Of a stretch of DNA of 64,000 nucleotides, positions 45,714 to 55,891 are shown in pieces. The notes under the pieces were generated by a model. The model had not been told where the DNA came from, searched no databases, and was given only the letters and a program-made list of their open reading frames with translations. Origin of the DNA: Saxidomus purpurata (taxonomy: Eukaryota; Mollusca; Bivalvia; Venerida; Veneridae); contig JAFMSR010000010.1 of assembly GCA_022818135.1 (NCBI GenBank), positions 32,591,759 to 32,655,758 on the forward strand, written 5' to 3'. Position numbers and translations under genes: made by a program. Position 1 is the stretch's first letter. The number at the start of each line of letters is the position of its first letter.

Positions 45714-45954
45714 GACTGCATTGATCAAAATCAACATGTTATTGTAACTGATTATTCTATAAATTTATGCATTAGATAAAATTGTGATTCCGTTTGAAAC
45801 TTCTAGAAAAATAATTTATGTGAAAGACTTAAAATGTGCTTTCGAGATGGACAATTTACACAAATCATTAAAACTTGAAGCATCAAAATTGCCTTCAAGT
45901 ACTCTGCTGGTGGAATTTTACATGCCTATTGTTGCTTAAGAAAAAAAGCAATGA

Positions 45955-45960
45955 AATAAA
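45955..45960 (+). promoter_or_regulatory. Likely polyadenylation signal, copy 2
   Basis: AATAAA about 240 bases downstream of the stop, in the same sequence context as after copies 1 and 3. Confidence 0.4.
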
Positions 45961-46039
45961 TCAGATAAATGCAATGCAGTTGTTTGTATCTGAAGAGCCA
46001 AAGATATTTAATCGTTTATAAGTTGATTACCGAAAACTA

Positions 46040-46500
46040 CAGAAAAATAAAAGACTATAGAGCCGTTAACCATGGTACCAGACCCTTGACCCTTTAAGAC
46101 AGGAATATCAAACCGGTAACATTTGGATCCTCGAAACCTTCAAACAGAACAACTATCCGGTTATATGCACTTGGATCATCAAGACCTACAGAAAAAACCC
46201 TACTAAACCGGTAACAGCTGGTTCAGCAAAACATACAGAAAGACATAACTACTAAACCGGTAATGCTTGGATCAGCAAAACATACAGGAACGTAACTACT
46301 AAACCGGTTACGCTTGGATCAGCAAAACATACAGGAAGACATAACTAATGATACAGAAAGACATAACTACTGAACCGGTAACAGCTGGTTCAGCAAAACA
46401 TACAAAAAGACATAACTACTGAACCGGTAACAGCTGGTTCAGCAAAACCTACAGTAATACATAACTACTGGACCGGTAACAGCTGGTTCGGCAAAGACAT
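46040..46500 (+). repeat. AACCGGTT minisatellite after copy 2
   Basis: About eight ~45-50-bp units (CTACTAAACCGGTAACAGCT, GGTTCAGCAAAACATACA, GAAAGACATAA). Cores alternate between AACCGGTT and AACCGGTA. Each unit with CAGCTG also has an E-box-like hexamer. Confidence 0.8.
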
Positions 46501-46863
46501 AACAGAGATGATGTACTTTTTAAGCCTAGACTATGCATAGTCAGATCCCGATAAATGCACGTACATGTGAACGATGGGATCAGTACATAACGTACACTGC
46601 AACCGCCTGTTCAATCACGGATTACATTTATCTATAGGTATTCATATCAAAGCACAATACCTGGTCGCACCCTTTTCCATAGACCTGATATCTTGCAGCT
46701 GCCGAACACTATCAAAGTGCTGAATTGTCACAGGTCGCAACGATAGCTATTGGAACTATTTTGTTTTCATAATTATACCGATATGTGTTGTAGCAAAAAA
46801 GCAATTTCGCTTGTGCAAAAGAGTAAACATATATCTTTTCTGGTATATTTTGTTCATTTGTTT

Positions 46864-47040
46864 TTAGCTCACCTGACACAAAGAGACACGGTGAGATTTT
46901 AGGATCGCTCACCGTCCGTCGTATATACGTCCGTCCACCATTTACTTTAAACGACATCTTCTCTGAAAACACTACGCCAGTGTTGATGAAACTTGGCAGG
47001 TATGTTCCTTGCATGTAGGTCAACCAAATATGTTCAAAAA
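46864..47040 (+). repeat. CTCACCTGACAC dispersed-repeat segment before copy 3
   Basis: AGCTCACCTGACACAAAGAG, a GGTGAGATTTTAGGATCGCTC stretch, CCGTCCGTCGTATATACGTC and GATGAAACTTGGCAGG are the start of a very common bivalve repeat. It is present again at 50640-50820 but absent between copies 1 and 2, where the flanking DNA is joined directly, so it marks an indel between units. Confidence 0.6.
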
Positions 47041-47099
47041 ATCCATTCCAGTTGCCATGCATGGCAATCGAAAGGAAAAACTTAAAATATCGTTTTCTC

Positions 47100-47640
47100 A
47101 AAAACCACAAGGCAAGGCGCTTAGATATTTACCAGGTAGCATTTGCCTTGCAGACCTCTACCCAGAAGCTCCCGAGTCACTTGACTTAATAGGATTATAT
47201 AGGGAAAAATGTATTCTCCGTAACGCTTATATGTGACATGTAGCATTGCCTTGTTGACCTCTACCAAGACTTAGCAAAATATGACCCCTGGTTCGAAATT
47301 AAATCGCTTGGTTTTACTTAGATTTCTATAGGAAATCTTTAAACAATATTTTTTTTCTTAAACTACAGTGCCTGCAGTATAATGTAGATATTTCCTAGTT
47401 GACCTCTACAAAGATTGTTAAATTCATGATCTTTGGATAAAATTGACCTTGTCCGGGGATCATTTGATTTCACATAGGTATATTTAGGGAAAACTTCAAA
47501 AATCTTCTTGCCCAAGGCCAAGAGCTTCGGTATTTGGAAGGTAGCAGTTTGAAGTGGAACTCTACGAACATTGCTCAAAACAGACCCCTAGGTAAAAATT
47601 GACCCTTTCTGTGACACGATTTTTGGCCTTGTATTATAGC
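47100..47640 (+). repeat. Dispersed repeat between copies 2 and 3 (CTCTACCAAG family)
   Basis: The counterpart of 42840-43330, almost identical to it. Minus-strand frames of 71 codons here and at 43065-43280 are the same repeat translated, not genes. Confidence 0.6.
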
Positions 47641-48334
47641 CATTGGTAAGCAGCTAAACTTGGCCCTCTTGTTTGCAATAGAAGCAAACCTTCGTTAAAT
47701 TACGACGGTATTTTACAGTTCGCAGCGATGACATAAAATATTACATGGATTAAATTACTTAGTTCGCTAATAAACATATCTCTTGGAACTATTTTGTTTG
47801 TGTATGGAACTATTTTGTTTGCACATACCGATATGTTTTGTCGCAAAACAGCTGGTGCCAAAGAGTACAGTAAAGATATATCTTTTCGTTGATATTTTTG
47901 TTCATTTGTTTTTGCAGTAAAACGCAGGCCAAAATCTTCTTGTCGAGTTTACGTGTTTTTTTCCCGACTTTTGCCCTGCAAAGTCGAAAACACATAATTG
48001 CAAAAATCAACCATTTTAATGTTCACTGTTTTATTCTGTCCACATTTCAATATGAAAGTTCTGTATCGCAAGCCATTTTACAATTTGTTCCAAAAGGAGA
48101 ATCTATCATTCTAATTTCAACTAGATATATTTCGTTTTAATAGAGATCTCTTTCACGCTGAGAGATATCTTTGTATCACAATCTACTGAACTATAAAAGA
48201 TATATCTTTTATTACAGAGATATCTGTTAAAACATCATTTGAAAATATCTTTCTAATTTTGAGATATCTCTCAAAGTTACAGAGTAAGTTTAAGAGACAT
48301 CTCTCTATTCTAAACAGATATCTCTTTTTTAGAG
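47641..48334. other. Unit DNA upstream of copy 3 without recognised gene
   Basis: Near-identical to 43331-43927 joined to 44531-44640. It contains the AGATATCT cluster at its right end and no supported coding frame. Confidence 0.4.
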
Positions 48335-48384
48335 AGGTGGGGGATCGAACCCGGCGAACGCGCTACCACTGCACCACGGCGGCT
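48335..48384 (-). other. Truncated tRNA-like element upstream of copy 3
   Basis: Same sequence as upstream of copy 2 with one or two changes. Boxes A and B are intact on the minus strand, so Pol III initiation away from the gene is conceivable. Possibly a tRNA-derived SINE head. Confidence 0.5.
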
Positions 48385-48397
48385 TCACAATATGTCA

Positions 48398-48405
48398 TGA
48401 CGTCA
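48398..48405. promoter_or_regulatory. CRE-like site TGACGTCA upstream of copy 3
   Basis: A perfect palindromic CRE consensus 135 bp upstream of the ATG, in the region conserved between copies and followed by AGCGACGTCGTTTC. No TATA box is evident. A promoter role is inference. Confidence 0.4.
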
Positions 48406-48539
48406 TATTCAACCTCGTTTTCATATTGCTCTGGTCCCTTAGTAGCGACGTCGTTTCTAACGTATTTTGTGTTTACATCCGTCGTTGAAGCTATGCATTT
48501 CTGCGATAATTGCGTTTTTATTCAAATGTACACTGCAAA

Positions 48540-49406
48540 ATGCCTTCTGTGCTGACAAAGTTGATTGAAAGGTGTGTTCCGTGCTCAAGGAGACAGGAGG
48601 TGGCGGATTTGAACCAACAAAGAGAGGAATTAGTGAGTATGACAGATGAAATATCCGAAGATGAAATGCATTTCATTATACCCGTTGCTGACTTTCCAAA
48701 TTTTGAAGAACGGAAGCCAGCGGAGGGAGTGGAATTGAATATTGGACACTACATGTTCATGTATAAGTACATCACATCAAAGGAAAATTTCAAACGGCCC
48801 GGACATGACCACGAATTGGTGAAGTATTTCTTCCGCGACAGGCGTTCCATATATCTGATTAAAGGATGGGTACCAACCAAATTGAGCTATATAAATCATA
48901 TAAGGCAAAAATGTGGTGTGTTCACAGGAGTAAAGAGGAATGCCTGTTTCCAAAAAATGAATACATTTGACAAAAGTCCCACTTCGGTGTTACCAAACGC
49001 TGTTATTTATTCAGACATGTGTTTACAAGTTCAGCTTGCATCTGCAGACAGACTGTCACCGCCGTCAGACAAAGTTTGTTCGCCACTCCCAAAGTCAGCA
49101 TATACTAGTAACTGGAGTGTGATTGATAGCTGGAGCCGCCATGTGATGCCAGATAATGCCGACAGTACCCGTCTTGGAATGGAAACAACAAGCCCACGTG
49201 TCCAAAGCTCAGCGTCTATGGATCAGCTGACGAAAGAGATTTTTGCTGTTATTGAGGGACAACCTCTGAAAAAAAGTTATGTACGAGGATGTGATCCACG
49301 TTGGATGGTCAAGTCAACATTAGATACACGTGATAGAAGATACAGACCAGGAGCCGCCAAAGGACCGAGAACTCGGCCTGTTATGTGTGAGAAATTCATG
49401 TTTTAA
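48540..49406 (+). CDS. Unknown protein of the tandem family, copy 3 (288 aa)
   Basis: Intact 288-codon frame, start MPSVLTKLIERCVPC, stop TAA at 49404-49406. Cysteines at 12, 15, 125, 136, 161, 180, 251 and 283. The acidic segment, the aromatic core and the basic tail (residues 245-280) are as in the other copies. Replacements unique to this copy include H for P at residue 89 and K for M at 95, both in the otherwise conserved core. Upstream it has a perfect TGACGTCA at 48398-48405 and the tRNA-like remnant. Downstream it has AATAAA at 49652-49657 and the longest AACCGGTT array. The protein family is not recognised. Coding status rests on four independent intact copies with only in-frame indels. 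Confidence 0.83.
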   Translation: MPSVLTKLIERCVPCSRRQEVADLNQQREELVSMTDEISEDEMHFIIPVADFPNFEERKPAEGVELNIGHYMFMYKYITSKENFKRPGHDHELVKYFFRDRRSIYLIKGWVPTKLSYINHIRQKCGVFTGVKRNACFQKMNTFDKSPTSVLPNAVIYSDMCLQVQLASADRLSPPSDKVCSPLPKSAYTSNWSVIDSWSRHVMPDNADSTRLGMETTSPRVQSSASMDQLTKEIFAVIEGQPLKKSYVRGCDPRWMVKSTLDTRDRRYRPGAAKGPRTRPVMCEKFMF

Positions 49407-49651
49407 GACTGCATTGATCAAAATCAACATGTTATTGTAACTGATTATTCTATAAATTTATGCATTAGATAAAATTGTGATTCCGTTTGAAACTTCTATA
49501 TAGAAAAATAATTTTTGTGAAAGACTTAAAATGTGCTTTCGAGATGGACAATTTACACAAATCATTAAAACTTGAAGCATCAAAATTGCCTTCAAGTACT
49601 CTACTGGTGGAATTTTACATGCCTATTGTTGCTTAAGAAAAAAAGCAATGA

Positions 49652-49657
49652 AATAAA
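49652..49657 (+). promoter_or_regulatory. Likely polyadenylation signal, copy 3
   Basis: AATAAA about 245 bases downstream of the stop, in the same context as after copies 1 and 2. Confidence 0.4.
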
Positions 49658-49749
49658 TCAGATAAATGCAATGCTGTTGTTTGTATCTGAAGAGCCAAAG
49701 ATATTTAATCGTTTATAAGTTGATCACCGAAAACTACAGAAAGATAAAA

Positions 49750-50275
49750 GACTATAGAGCCGGTAACCATGGTACCAGACTCTTGACCCTTTAAGACAGG
49801 AATATCAAACCGGTAACATTTGGATCCTCGAAACCTACAAACAGAACAACTATCCGGTTATATGCACTTGGATCGTCAAGACCTACAGAAAAAAACCTAC
49901 TAAACCGGTAACAGCTGGTTCAGCAAAACATACAGAAAGACATAACTACTAAACCGATAACGCTTGGATCAGCAAAACATACAGGAAGACGTAACTACTA
50001 AACCGGTTACGCTTGGATCAGCAAAACATACAGGAAGACATAACTACTGAACCGGTAACAGCTGGATCAGCAAAACATACAGAAAGACATAACTACTGAA
50101 CCGGTAACAGCTGGTTCAGCAAAACATACAGAAAGACATAACTACTGAACCGGTAACAGCTGGTTCAGCAAAACATACAAAAAGACATAACTACTGAACC
50201 GGTAACAGCTGGTTCAGCAAAACCTACAGAAAGACATAACTACTGGACCGGTAACAGCTGGTTCGGCAAAGACAT
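49750..50275 (+). repeat. AACCGGTT minisatellite after copy 3
   Basis: The most regular array: about nine units with a 49-bp period (ACCGGTAACAGCTGGTTCAG, CAAAACATACAGAAAGACAT, AACTACTGA). Copy number differs from the other arrays, showing independent expansion after the gene duplications. Confidence 0.85.
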
Positions 50276-50639
50276 AACAGAGATGATGTACTTTTTAAGC
50301 CTAGACTATGCATAGTCAGATCCCGATAAATGCACGTACATGTGAACGATGGGATCAGTACATAACGTACACTGCAACCGCCTGTTCAATCACGGATTAC
50401 ATTTACCCATAGGTATTCATATCAAAGCACAATACCTGGTCGCACCCTTTTCCATAGACCTGATATCTTGCAGCTGCCGAACACTATCAAAGTGCTGAAT
50501 TGTCACAGGTCGCAACGATAGCTCTTTGAACTATTTTGTTTTCATAATTATACCGATATGTGTTGTAGCAAAAAGGCAATTACGCTTGTGCAAAAGAGTA
50601 AACATATATCTTTTCTGGTATCTTTTGTTCATTTGTTTT

Positions 50640-50820
50640 GAGCTCACCTGACACAAAGAGACACGGTGAGATTTTAGGATCGCTCACCGTCCGTCGTATA
50701 TACGTCCGTCCACCATTTACTTTAAACGACATCTCTGAAAACACTACGCCAATGTTGATGAAACTTGGCAGGGATGTTCCTTGCATGCAGGTCAACCAAA
50801 TATGTTAAAAAATCCATTCC
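50640..50820 (+). repeat. CTCACCTGACAC dispersed-repeat segment before copy 4
   Basis: Same segment as at 46864-47040, with a 3-base deletion and point changes (GACATCTCTGAAAAC). Its presence in two of three intervals helps to order the duplications. Confidence 0.6.
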
Positions 50821-50879
50821 AGTTGCCATGCACGGCAATCGAAAGGAAAAACTTAAAAATCTTTTTCTCAAAAACCACA

Positions 50880-51510
50880 AGGCAAGGCGCTTAGATATTT
50901 ACCAGGTAGCATTGCCTTGTAGACCTCTGCCAAGAAGCCCCCTTCATAGGATTATACAGGGAAATTTTTTTTCTCCAAAACAACAAGGCACAGAGCTTAG
51001 ATATGTGACATCTAGCATTGCCTTGTTGGCCTCTACCAAGACTATGCATAATATGACCCCTTGTTCAAAGTGAAATCGCTTGATTTTACATAGATTTCTA
51101 TAGGAAATCTTTAAACAATCTTCTTTTCTTAAACTACTGTGTCTGCATGCAGTAGAACGTAGATATTTGGCATGGAGCATTTCCTAGCTGACCTCTACAA
51201 AGATTGTTAAATTAGTTTAAACATAATGTATTGACAATGATATACATAGCAAATGGTTTGGGCCACAAGTGCTTACCACATTATAAAACATTAAATTCAT
51301 GATCTTTGGGTTAAAATTGACCTTGTCCGGGGATCATTTGATTTCACATAGGCTTATATAGGGATAACTTCAAAAGTCTTCTTGTCCAAGGTCAAGAGCT
51401 TCGGTACTTGGAAGGTAGCAGTTTGAAGTGGAACTTTACGAATATTGTTCAAATCAGAACCCTAGGTCAAAATTGACCTTTTCTGTGACTCGATTTTTGG
51501 CCTTGTATTA
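50880..51510 (+). repeat. Dispersed repeat between copies 3 and 4, more diverged
   Basis: The same family block as before copies 2 and 3, but with more substitutions and a 77-bp insertion, matching the greater divergence of copy 4. Confidence 0.6.
51214..51290. mobile_element. 77-bp mini-insertion with TTAAATT target-site duplication
   Basis: The other units read GTTAAATTCATGATC. Here TTAAATT occurs on both sides (51207-51213 and 51291-51297) of 77 extra bases. The insert ends (AGTTTAAACATAATG and CATTATAAAACA) are partly inverted. This is a clean footprint of a very small non-autonomous element. Confidence 0.7.
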
Positions 51511-51514
51511 CAGT

Positions 51515-52340
51515 CATTGGTAACCAGCTAAACGTGGACCTCTTGTTTGGAATGGAAGCAAACCGTCGTTAGATTACGACTGTATTTTATACTGAGAGAT
51601 GCAGGACACATTAAAAGTGAAAACCGGACAAACGGTGAACACACAGAAAGACGGAACTACTAAAAAGGTTACAGTTGGTTTAGTAATCCAACAGAAAGAC
51701 AGAAGTAGTAAACCGGTTCGAACGAAATCATAACAATTACAGACACACCAACAAGGAACATGGTTTATTTCTTCAATATCTATTGTCTGTAAGAGCCATA
51801 CCTTTATGTTGGAGGTTCTACAAAAGCTTGCTGATTTAGACAAAAAAGACAGAAGGGTTTAGGGGAATATATACCAGCCAAAAAGCAGTCTCTTGCAATT
51901 GCAGAAGAGTGTCAAAGTGTTGAATTGTCATGGTTCGCAGCGATGACATAAAAAGCTATATGAACTAAATTACTTGGTCCGCATATTCATATCTCTTGGA
52001 ACTATTTTGATTGTGTATGGAACTATTTTGTTTGAATATACCGATATGTTTTGTAGCAAAAAAGCTGGTGCCAAAGAGTAAAGATATATCTTTTTGCTGA
52101 TACATTTGTATTTCTTTGCAGTTAAAAGGCAGGCCAAAATCTACTTGTCGAGTTTGCGTTTTTTTTTTCTCGACTTTTTCCCTACCAAATCGGAAACACG
52201 ACATTGCAGAAATCAACCACTATATTGTTCACTGTTTTACATTTTATTCTGTCCACATTTCAGTATGAAAGTTCTGTATCGCAAGCCATTTTACTATTTG
52301 TTCAAAAAGGACATATCATTCTAATTTAAAACAGATATAT
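51515..52340. other. Unit DNA upstream of copy 4 without recognised gene
   Basis: Contains a decayed stretch of the AACCGGTT repeat (51640-51730, AAACCGGTTCG near 51711) and otherwise matches the upstream DNA of copies 2 and 3 with more divergence. No coding frame is supported. Confidence 0.4.
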
Positions 52341-52552
52341 TTCGTTATAATAGATTTATCTCTTTCACGCTAAGAGATATCTTTGTATCACCTATAGATA
52401 TCTCCTGAACTTTAAGAGAGATATCTTCTATTACGGAGATATCTGTTTAAACATCATTTAAATATCTTTCTAATTTTGAGAGATGTCTCTCAAAATTACA
52501 GAGTAAGTTTAAGAGGCATCTCTCTATTTTAAACAGATATCTCTTTTTCAGA

Positions 52553-52603
52553 GTGATGGGGTTCGAACTCGGCGAACGCGCTACCACTGCACCGCGGCGG
52601 CTC
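52553..52603 (-). other. Truncated tRNA-like element upstream of copy 4
   Basis: Minus strand: GCCGCGGTGCAGTGGTAGCG, then GCCGAGTTCGAACCCCATC. Box B is changed (AGTTCGAACCC), so it has diverged more than the other two. Confidence 0.45.
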
Positions 52604-52615
52604 CGCTATATGTCA

Positions 52616-52623
52616 TGACGTCA
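52616..52623. promoter_or_regulatory. CRE-like site TGACGTCA upstream of copy 4
   Basis: A perfect CRE palindrome 135 bp upstream of the ATG, at the same place as in copy 3. Confidence 0.4.
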
Positions 52624-52757
52624 TATTCAACCTCGTTTTCATACTGCTCTGTTCCCTTAGTAGCGACGTCGTTTCTAACGTATTTTGTGTTTACATCCGT
52701 CGTTGAAGCTCTGCATTTCTGCGATAATTGCGTTTTTATTCAAATGTACACTGCAAA

Positions 52758-53621
52758 ATGCCTTCTATGCTGACAAAGTTGATTGAAAATTGTGTTCCGT
52801 GCTCAAGGAGACAGGTGTTGGCGGATTTGAACCAACAAAGAGAAGAATTAGTGAGTAGGACAGATGAAATATCCGAAGATGAAATGCATTTCATTATACC
52901 CGTTGCTGACTTTCCAAATTTTGAAGAACGGAAGCCAGCGGAAGGCGTGGAATTGAATATAGGACACTACATGTTCATGTATAAGTACATCACATCAAAG
53001 GAGAATTTTAAACGACCCGGACCAGACCACGAATTGGTGATGTATTTCTTTCGCGACAGGCGTTCCATATATCTGATTAAAGGATGGGTACCTACCAAAC
53101 TGAGCTATTTAAATTACATAAGGCAGAAAAGTGGTGTGTTCACAGGAGTAAAGAGGAATGCCTGTTTCCAAACATTGAATCAATTTGCCAAAGGTTCTAC
53201 AAGTGAGGCACCACGCTCTATTTATTCAGACGGATGTTTACAAGAGCAGCTTGTACTCGGAGACAGATTACCAACTCCTTCCGCCACTGTTTGTTCGCTA
53301 ACCCCAAAGTCAGCATATACTAGTTATGATTGTGCTATTAATATCTGGAGCCGCCATGTGATGCCAGATTATGCCGACAATACCCGTCTTGGAATGGAAA
53401 CAACAAGCCCACGTGTCCACAGCTCGGCATCCATGGATCAGCTGACGAAAGAGATTTTTGCTGTAATTGAGGGACAACCTCTGAAAAAAAGTTATGTACG
53501 AGGATGTGATCCACGTTGGATGGTAAAGTCAACATTAGATACACGTGATAGAAGATACAGACCAGGTGCCGCCAAAGGACCAAGAACAAGACCTGTTATG
53601 TGTGAGAAATTCATGCTTTAA
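52758..53621 (+). CDS. Unknown protein of the tandem family, copy 4, divergent centre (287 aa)
   Basis: Intact 287-codon frame, start MPSMLTKLIENCVPC. Residues 1-138 and about 199-287 are nearly identical to copies 1-3. Between them (53172-53345) about half the residues differ and one codon is missing, yet the frame is kept. By hand alignment with copy 3 I count about 28 replacement codons against about 5 synonymous ones in this stretch. C125 is replaced by S, and a new cysteine appears near residue 192. The stop codon's last base (53621) is the inner end of the right palindrome arm. Upstream TGACGTCA is at 52616-52623. Diversifying selection, relaxed constraint or conversion from an unseen paralogue would all fit. 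Confidence 0.82.
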   Translation: MPSMLTKLIENCVPCSRRQVLADLNQQREELVSRTDEISEDEMHFIIPVADFPNFEERKPAEGVELNIGHYMFMYKYITSKENFKRPGPDHELVMYFFRDRRSIYLIKGWVPTKLSYLNYIRQKSGVFTGVKRNACFQTLNQFAKGSTSEAPRSIYSDGCLQEQLVLGDRLPTPSATVCSLTPKSAYTSYDCAINIWSRHVMPDYADNTRLGMETTSPRVHSSASMDQLTKEIFAVIEGQPLKKSYVRGCDPRWMVKSTLDTRDRRYRPGAAKGPRTRPVMCEKFML

Positions 53622-53879
53622 GACTTCATTAATCAAAATCAACATGTTATTGTAACTGATTATTCTATAAATTTATGCATTATATAATATTTTGATTCTG
53701 GTTGAAACTTTTAAAGAAATTGTGTGAAAGACTTTCATTCGAGAAAGACGATGTACACTTGTAGCATCAAAATTGCCTTCAAATACTCATCTGACGAAAT
53801 ATTGCAAGACCATTGTTGCTAAAGAAAAAAATGAAATGAAAGAACCTGAAATGTAGTGCGGTTGTTTATATCTGAGGAG

Positions 53880-54430
53880 CCAAGGATATAAAACCGTTTT
53901 AAATTGGATCAAAATAACCTACAGAAAGACAATACCACTGAACCGGCGACGGTCGTAGAACACGACTGACAAGACTTTCCGATCTTCAAAGCCTACAGAA
54001 AGACAAAACTACTAAACCGGTTACACTTGGATCCGGAAAAACTTCAAAAAGACAGGACTAATAAACCAGTTACAGTTGACTCCGCAAAGCATACAGAAAG
54101 ACAAAACTACTAAACCGGTTACACTTGGATCCGGAAAAAACTTCAAAAAGACAGGACTAATAAACCAGTTACAGTTGACTCAGCAAAGCATACAGAAAGA
54201 CAAAACTACTAAACCGGTTACACTTGGATCCGGAAAAAACTTCAAAAAGACAGGACTAATAAACCAGTTACAGTTGACTCAGCAAAGCATACTGAAAGAC
54301 ATAAGCCAGTTTGGTCTGCATAATGTACAGAAAGACATAACTACGAAACAGGCTACACTTGTTTTAGCAAAACTTACAGAAAGACATAACTACTAAACCG
54401 GTTACACCGCTAATAGACATACCGTAACTA
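53880..54430 (+). repeat. AACCGGTT minisatellite after copy 4 (right arm)
   Basis: Organised as a 99-bp dimer: one half has AAACCGGTTACACTTGGATC, the other AAACCAGTTACAGTTGACTC. About three dimers are flanked by single units. The plus-strand open frame at 54076-54396 (repeating TTKPVTLGSGKNFKKTG) is a translation of it. It is the mirror of 39690-40215, with single-base differences (for example GACTCCGC against GACTCAGC). Confidence 0.85.
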
Positions 54431-55820
54431 CTTAACCGGTAGACAGCTAATACCGACACATAGCACTTGGAACTATTTTATTACATATGGAACTATTTTG
54501 TTTCTGTGTACCGATATGTGTTGTAAAAAAAGCACTTCTGCTGTTGCAAAAGAGTAAAGAAAAAAATTATATATTTTGTTCGTTTGTTTTTGTTTTGGGT
54601 TTTGCAATGGAATCAAAACTTCTTTAGATTAAGACGGTGTCTTAGCTTGTGAGATACAGGGGGTAAAGTGACCATTTTCTGAGTAAAAACTTTCTCAAGT
54701 TACATATATTTATGTGTTATAATGTATAAACAAGGATTTATAATTACAATTAATCATACAGTTATTTAAATCAAAGAAGAACCCCATTGCTGCACAAATT
54801 TCGCTTACGTCACTGTGCGTGTGAAATTAACTTATGTCTATCAGTCAATCCTAGTGGGGGTCGCGGATTACTTTAATGTCCCGCCTGTCATGGATGGTAA
54901 ACCCAATCTTATACACCGAAGACAGTGCATGTCAAATTACCCTGGGTATCAAGTTGATATATTTCTTATCGTTTTTACTTTGTAATATCATCAGATACCC
55001 AGAGCGTTGCAGCCCGTTTGTGGCAGGATTTGGAGTTCTTTGGTCCAAATCTCGCGAGATACATTGCAGATATCGTGGTATTTACGTTATGTACATCATT
55101 CCCAAATACCCGGATTATCACTATACCGAGGATCATGTAAATGTCGCTATGTGTTTGTTTGTCTTTGATATATGAAGTATCTTATGTGATGTTTCGAGTA
55201 TAAACCGCGGATGAGAGCCAGATTTGATTACTTAAGGATATGTTTTCAAACTTGGCAGAGAATGCGACGAGTTTTAACATCTAAGTTGCATGTTGTTACC
55301 TGGGTTTTAAAACAATAATACCTCAATTTCTCGTCCGGGTTTCCATTTCAAACATTTAAGTTTTTCCTCGTGCAAATATTTGAAACCATTTCATTTACAA
55401 AAAGTATTTTAGACATGTACATATTTTGACTGTGCTGGAACAATGGTATATCTATTGCTTGGTGCGAAGGCTTGCGTATGTGTTCCTTAAATGTCGTCTT
55501 CGGTCGTTTCAAAAGACGATTTTTAAATATTTTTGACTAACAGGATGAAAACCGAAATACCTATCACTGATGGGGAGTCAGGGATGGACGAGCACACGAG
55601 TAAATGCATGCCTCTACCTTGAGTGGGTTGCACATATTTATGCTTTTTGAAAGACTGACAAGCTCTCGTTCAACACTGCCTTGAAACGAATATCCGATCC
55701 GATCCAAAGCAGGTCAATGATTGAGTATTGAACTATTTGTTTATGTTTTTTAAACCTTGTCGTTACAGGTCAACCGGTTTAAATTAACTAAATTAAAGCG
55801 TGTCAAAAATATATAAATCA
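54431..55820. other. Non-coding DNA of the right arm
   Basis: Mirror of 38285-39685. No supported gene; contains the TCTCGCGAGA palindrome at 55050-55059. Confidence 0.3.
55050..55059. promoter_or_regulatory. TCTCGCGAGA palindrome (right arm)
   Basis: Mirror copy of the site at 39046-39055. Same caveat: no transcript is known beside it. Confidence 0.25.
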
Positions 55821-55891
55821 AGCACTGCCGGGATTCGAACCGCGGGTGTTTGAATTACCGGACGAGCGTGCTAATCACTAGACCACGGCAA
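55821..55891 (-). other. tRNA-like sequence (right arm)
   Basis: Reverse-complement copy of 38214-38284, with the same box A and box B and the same defective anticodon arm. Confidence 0.45.

Larger units (their letters stand above)
40986..53621 (+). repeat. Tandem array of ~3.7-4.2-kb gene-containing units
   Basis: Four direct units are seen, with ATG-to-ATG spacing of 3858, 3693 and 4218 bp. Each has, in order, the CDS, a conserved 3' flank with AATAAA (the hexamer is not conserved after copy 4), an AACCGGTT minisatellite, a block of CTCTACCAAG-type dispersed repeat, and (before the next CDS) an AGATATCT-rich segment, a tRNA-like remnant and a CRE-like site. Unit lengths differ through discrete indels, including a 603-bp insertion before copy 2, a segment present only before copies 3 and 4, and a 77-bp insertion before copy 4. 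Confidence 0.9.

Noticed and set aside
54076..54396. 106-codon repeat protein (33-residue period) and its mirror at 39709-40029
   Set aside because: The 99-bp dimer of the AACCGGTT minisatellite is divisible by three, so the frame stays open. The 49-bp arrays after copies 1-3 do not preserve it.
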